Source of the DNA: Trogon surrucura
Lineage: Eukaryota; Chordata; Aves; Trogoniformes; Trogonidae
Direction: 5' to 3'
Assembly (NCBI GenBank): GCA_020746105.1
Contig: CM036619.1
Span: 12,996,238 to 13,060,237, forward strand
DNA length: 64,000 bases
Within the stretch, counting starts at the first letter, position 1, and each line of letters starts with the position of its first letter. The position numbers and the translations under genes are program-made. A model generated the notes under the pieces. The model saw only the letters and a program-made list of their open reading frames with translations. It was not told where the DNA came from and made no database searches. Below, piece after piece: positions 61,101-64,000 of the stretch.

Positions 61101-64000
61101 ACCATACCTAAGATAAGAGGTTTTCTCCTGGTTTTCAGCATCTAGATTTCCCCTTCCCCAGGAAGGGTAGCAGAAGGTTTGGGGCAACTCTAGGAATGGG
61201 CACATGACTGAGAAATTAGATCCCTTCTGCTTTTAAAATCAAATGATTTACAGAGTGAGGAGAGAATATTCAGACAGCTCAGGGCTCTCTGATTTCCAGG
61301 AACAAACTACAAAAGTAATTCAGATCAACTGAAAATACTTTGGCATTTCCCTTTCAGACTTCCAAAGGAATTTCAGAGATAAGGTGATAGGTAGTGCAGA
61401 CCAACTTTTCTAGCACTGTCACCAGAGAAGAGAAATGCAGCTGAGAGAATAATTACATGGGTCAGTAGAATTTTGCCTTTATTATATTTGTTTGATTCTA
61501 GCATACATCCTCCTCTGCTGATTTGTGGCTGGACTGATGCAAATACCTGGATTTACATGTATATACAGCACACCGCTTTGTGGCTGCAGGATGTTGGTGA
61601 GCTCAGCTTGATCAGGAGAAAATCCCTGCCCAGGTTTTAGTAGAAATCTGTAGACAGCACTGCCAGCAGCATCACTGTATGGCCAGGCTCAGTGGGATAT
61701 GGCACATGAGTCATTTGCCCTGGAGCTGCAGGAGCAGAGAACATCTGAACATCTAGATCAAATTGGTGAATCAGCAGCATCTGGCAGAGTTTAAGAGGTT
61801 AAGCCTATTTATAGACAAATGAGAGTAATTTTCATAGCTGAAGGGATTGGATTTTTTTTTTTAATAAATTCATAATAAACTCTAAGGAGGAGAAAACTGA
61901 GGTCTGTACTTCTTTAACTCCTAGGAGACAAAGGAAGTTTGTCCAAGACTGGGATGGAGTCAAAGAAACCAGAAATTCAAGAGTGTTATCCTCATTGCTT
62001 TGTTTTTTATCCACTCACAGGATTAAGTTATGTTTTCAGGACAGCACAAAGCATCCCTGTGGAGCCAGACCTTAATCTCCCGGCCTGGTGCATGGAGCGG
62101 GGAGTCCGCTGGGCAACACCTCCACGAGTGCGTTTGATGGGGGAGACTGAGAGGGACAAATTGGATGTGCACTCATGAGGAAACAAGTCCCTTCTTTACA
62201 GGGGACTTTCTGTTCATCGGTTCTTGTCTTACTTCATACTTTACTCTTGGCTGTCACCAACAATGGACGTGAGAGTTGGTTTGCCAGTGTGTATCAGCAG
62301 TGGAGTTACGTGATATCACCAGTCAACTGAGAAAGGATGGGACTTGCTGAGTGACTATGGGTAAAATGTTATGTGTCTCCATTGCCACATCATTAAAATA
62401 AGGATGATATCAACACCACAAGGGCATTGCAAATGAATCCACGAAGGCCTGAAACATATTCTTGCTGAAGACTGCTGTCACATAATCCCACTGCAGCTAG
62501 TCATTATTTAGGAAGTAACCACACCTATAAAAACCCTTAAACAAATATAATGATGATCTTAAATGAACTGATAATCAGATAGATAAGTAAAACAATTTAC
62601 AAAATGAATATGGGTCTGATTTTGACTGAGCCTAGCCCCCACCAAAGGAAAAAATAAAAAAGAAAGAAGCCTAAATATTCCTTTAAAGACTTCCAGTGTT
62701 AAAAAAAAAGCCTTTTATAAATAATAGGGCTGAAGTTAGGCCCCACCTCCTTTTCCTACAATGTGTTTTTGTACACCTCTTTCCACAGAAACCAAGGATG
62801 GATTGAATATGGAGTTATAGACCCACTGGGAGAATGAGCCTTATGAAAAGGACACAGACACTTGCAAGGTTTGCAGGCGGATCATGCCCATGGACTAGTA
62901 ATGCTTTTACTTACACAAGGGTTCCCTGCTTAGTGACAATCTCCCAAGTAAGCTCAAAGATATGAAAATCATTCCTTTGAGGTCAAGTGAAACTCTTTTT
63001 CAAAATCATCGAGTAATGATGTATGCAGCAATCTATGCACTCATTTGATTTCCAAGTCTGCAGTTTCAGATCATGCCAAACATGGCATTTCCATAACATG
63101 CATTTCTGCACCCAAGGTTTGTAGGACCGGGTCCTTTCTTGTTCTCTTGGAAAAAGCAAGCTTTTCAGTTCTTTCAACATTTTTGCACCAGTCTTTCTGA
63201 GATGCCTTCTTATAACCTTCCCTCAGCATCTGTTTTATTTTAAAAGGATAAGAATGCATCAAAGTCTCACACATTCTTGCTACTTTCAAGGTTCTCCAAT
63301 TACATTATTTATATGAATCCACTCCCTTTTTTTGTTAGGTTTTTTTGGGGTTTTTTTCGTAGTTTAAATTTCATATACCAGGTGGCAAGGACAGAGACCT
63401 GCAGGGTGTGTTGTTTTTTAAAAAAACATTTTATTTTGTCTGTTCTGTGGTGAAAATTGCCTGCAAATGTAGGATTGCAAGGATGTTTGGGCACTCGCCA
63501 TCACTCAATTAACTTTAAGCTGATCCTAGGAACTGGCAGTACTTGACTATCCAGTTCCCAAGTAGCATTTGTGAACTGTAAGATTCCTTCAGCCTTGACT
63601 TCCAGGCATGACTCCTTAGGTCCCTGCACTCACCACCTGTCTTGATAAGCTCAACTCATCCTGAAATCTTAAAGCTAACATGAGGCATTTGGCCTCATTG
63701 CAGTCTTTGGCCATTGCACACCTTTCTCGGCACAAAAGGGGACATACTGTGGAGATGCCCAAGCTGGCAGCCCAGGACGCTCAACAATGTACGCTTCATC
63801 TGCACTTGTCCAAGTCAAAATTCCCTAATTCATCCCCTGGTGTTTTATCTGATGGTAGATGGGTCAAATACTTCAAAACAGCCTCAGGGCATTGGTTAGG
63901 TCTCCCAGGAGAAGCGTGGGGCTCCTTGGTGTTCCACTGTTTCTCACACCCTCCCAAAAGTGGCTCTGCTCAATATGCTTCAAGTGAGGCAAAAAACCCA
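55113..64000. other. Intergenic region downstream of KLHL38
   Basis: No exon, RNA gene or CpG island was recognised. It contains one old CR1 remnant (57036-57180), poly-A/poly-T runs (for example 60898-60912 and 61851-61862) and an A/T-rich block at 57840-58250. Exons of FBXO32, expected next by conserved gene order, were not seen. Confidence 0.65.
57036..57180 (-). mobile_element. Ancient CR1-type LINE fragment
   Basis: Plus-strand ACTAAACAAACCCAGATCTT, TCAATCTTTCCTCATAAGTC, then TTTTTGTTGCTCTCCTCTGG is the reverse complement of the conserved CR1/L3 ORF2 3' region. Heavily diverged. Confidence 0.75.

Overview
The window is vertebrate nuclear DNA and almost certainly avian. Genes are small exons separated by introns with GT..AG borders. 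The interspersed repeats are overwhelmingly CR1 LINE 3' ends in both orientations, with the tail built on ATTCTATG. There is one CpG island. No bacterial-type operon, CRISPR array, tRNA or rRNA was seen.

Three protein-coding genes can be assembled exon by exon. (1) FAM91A1, minus strand: coding exons 1-6 lie between 7639 and 940 (first 181 codons), and the rest lies beyond the left edge. Its first exon sits in a CpG island (about 7480-8070) that carries an inverted pair of ETS-type motifs, GC boxes and a GCCCT pentanucleotide tract. (2) ANXA13, plus strand: 11 coding exons from 13566 to 37578, a complete 317-codon annexin with an N-terminal myristoylation signal and four annexin repeats. A near-consensus HNF1 site lies about 110 bp upstream of its start codon. 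(3) KLHL38, plus strand: 3 coding exons from 48588 to 53709, a complete 580-codon BTB-BACK-Kelch protein.

FAM91A1 and ANXA13 are head to head, and ANXA13 and KLHL38 are in tandem. From memory this is the arrangement of human 8q24.13, in inverted orientation here. FBXO32 would then be expected beyond the right edge, and no exon of it was found in 54-64 kb. The three genes do not form a pathway: FAM91A1 acts in vesicle capture at the trans-Golgi, ANXA13 is an epithelial membrane-binding annexin, and KLHL38 is a muscle-associated Kelch protein.

The rest is intronic or intergenic. About a dozen CR1 fragments are scattered through it. The most elaborate is a nested cluster at 38842-42240, where a 5'-truncated, decayed CR1 on the minus strand has been interrupted by two other CR1 3' fragments, one in each orientation. 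No undescribed biological system was found. The best leads are a candidate phase-0/phase-0 alternative exon of ANXA13 (24721-24858), the HNF1-like promoter site, the paired ETS sites, the nested CR1 structure, a 22-bp perfect palindrome in an ANXA13 intron, and an unrecognised protein-like ORF at about 15960-16316.
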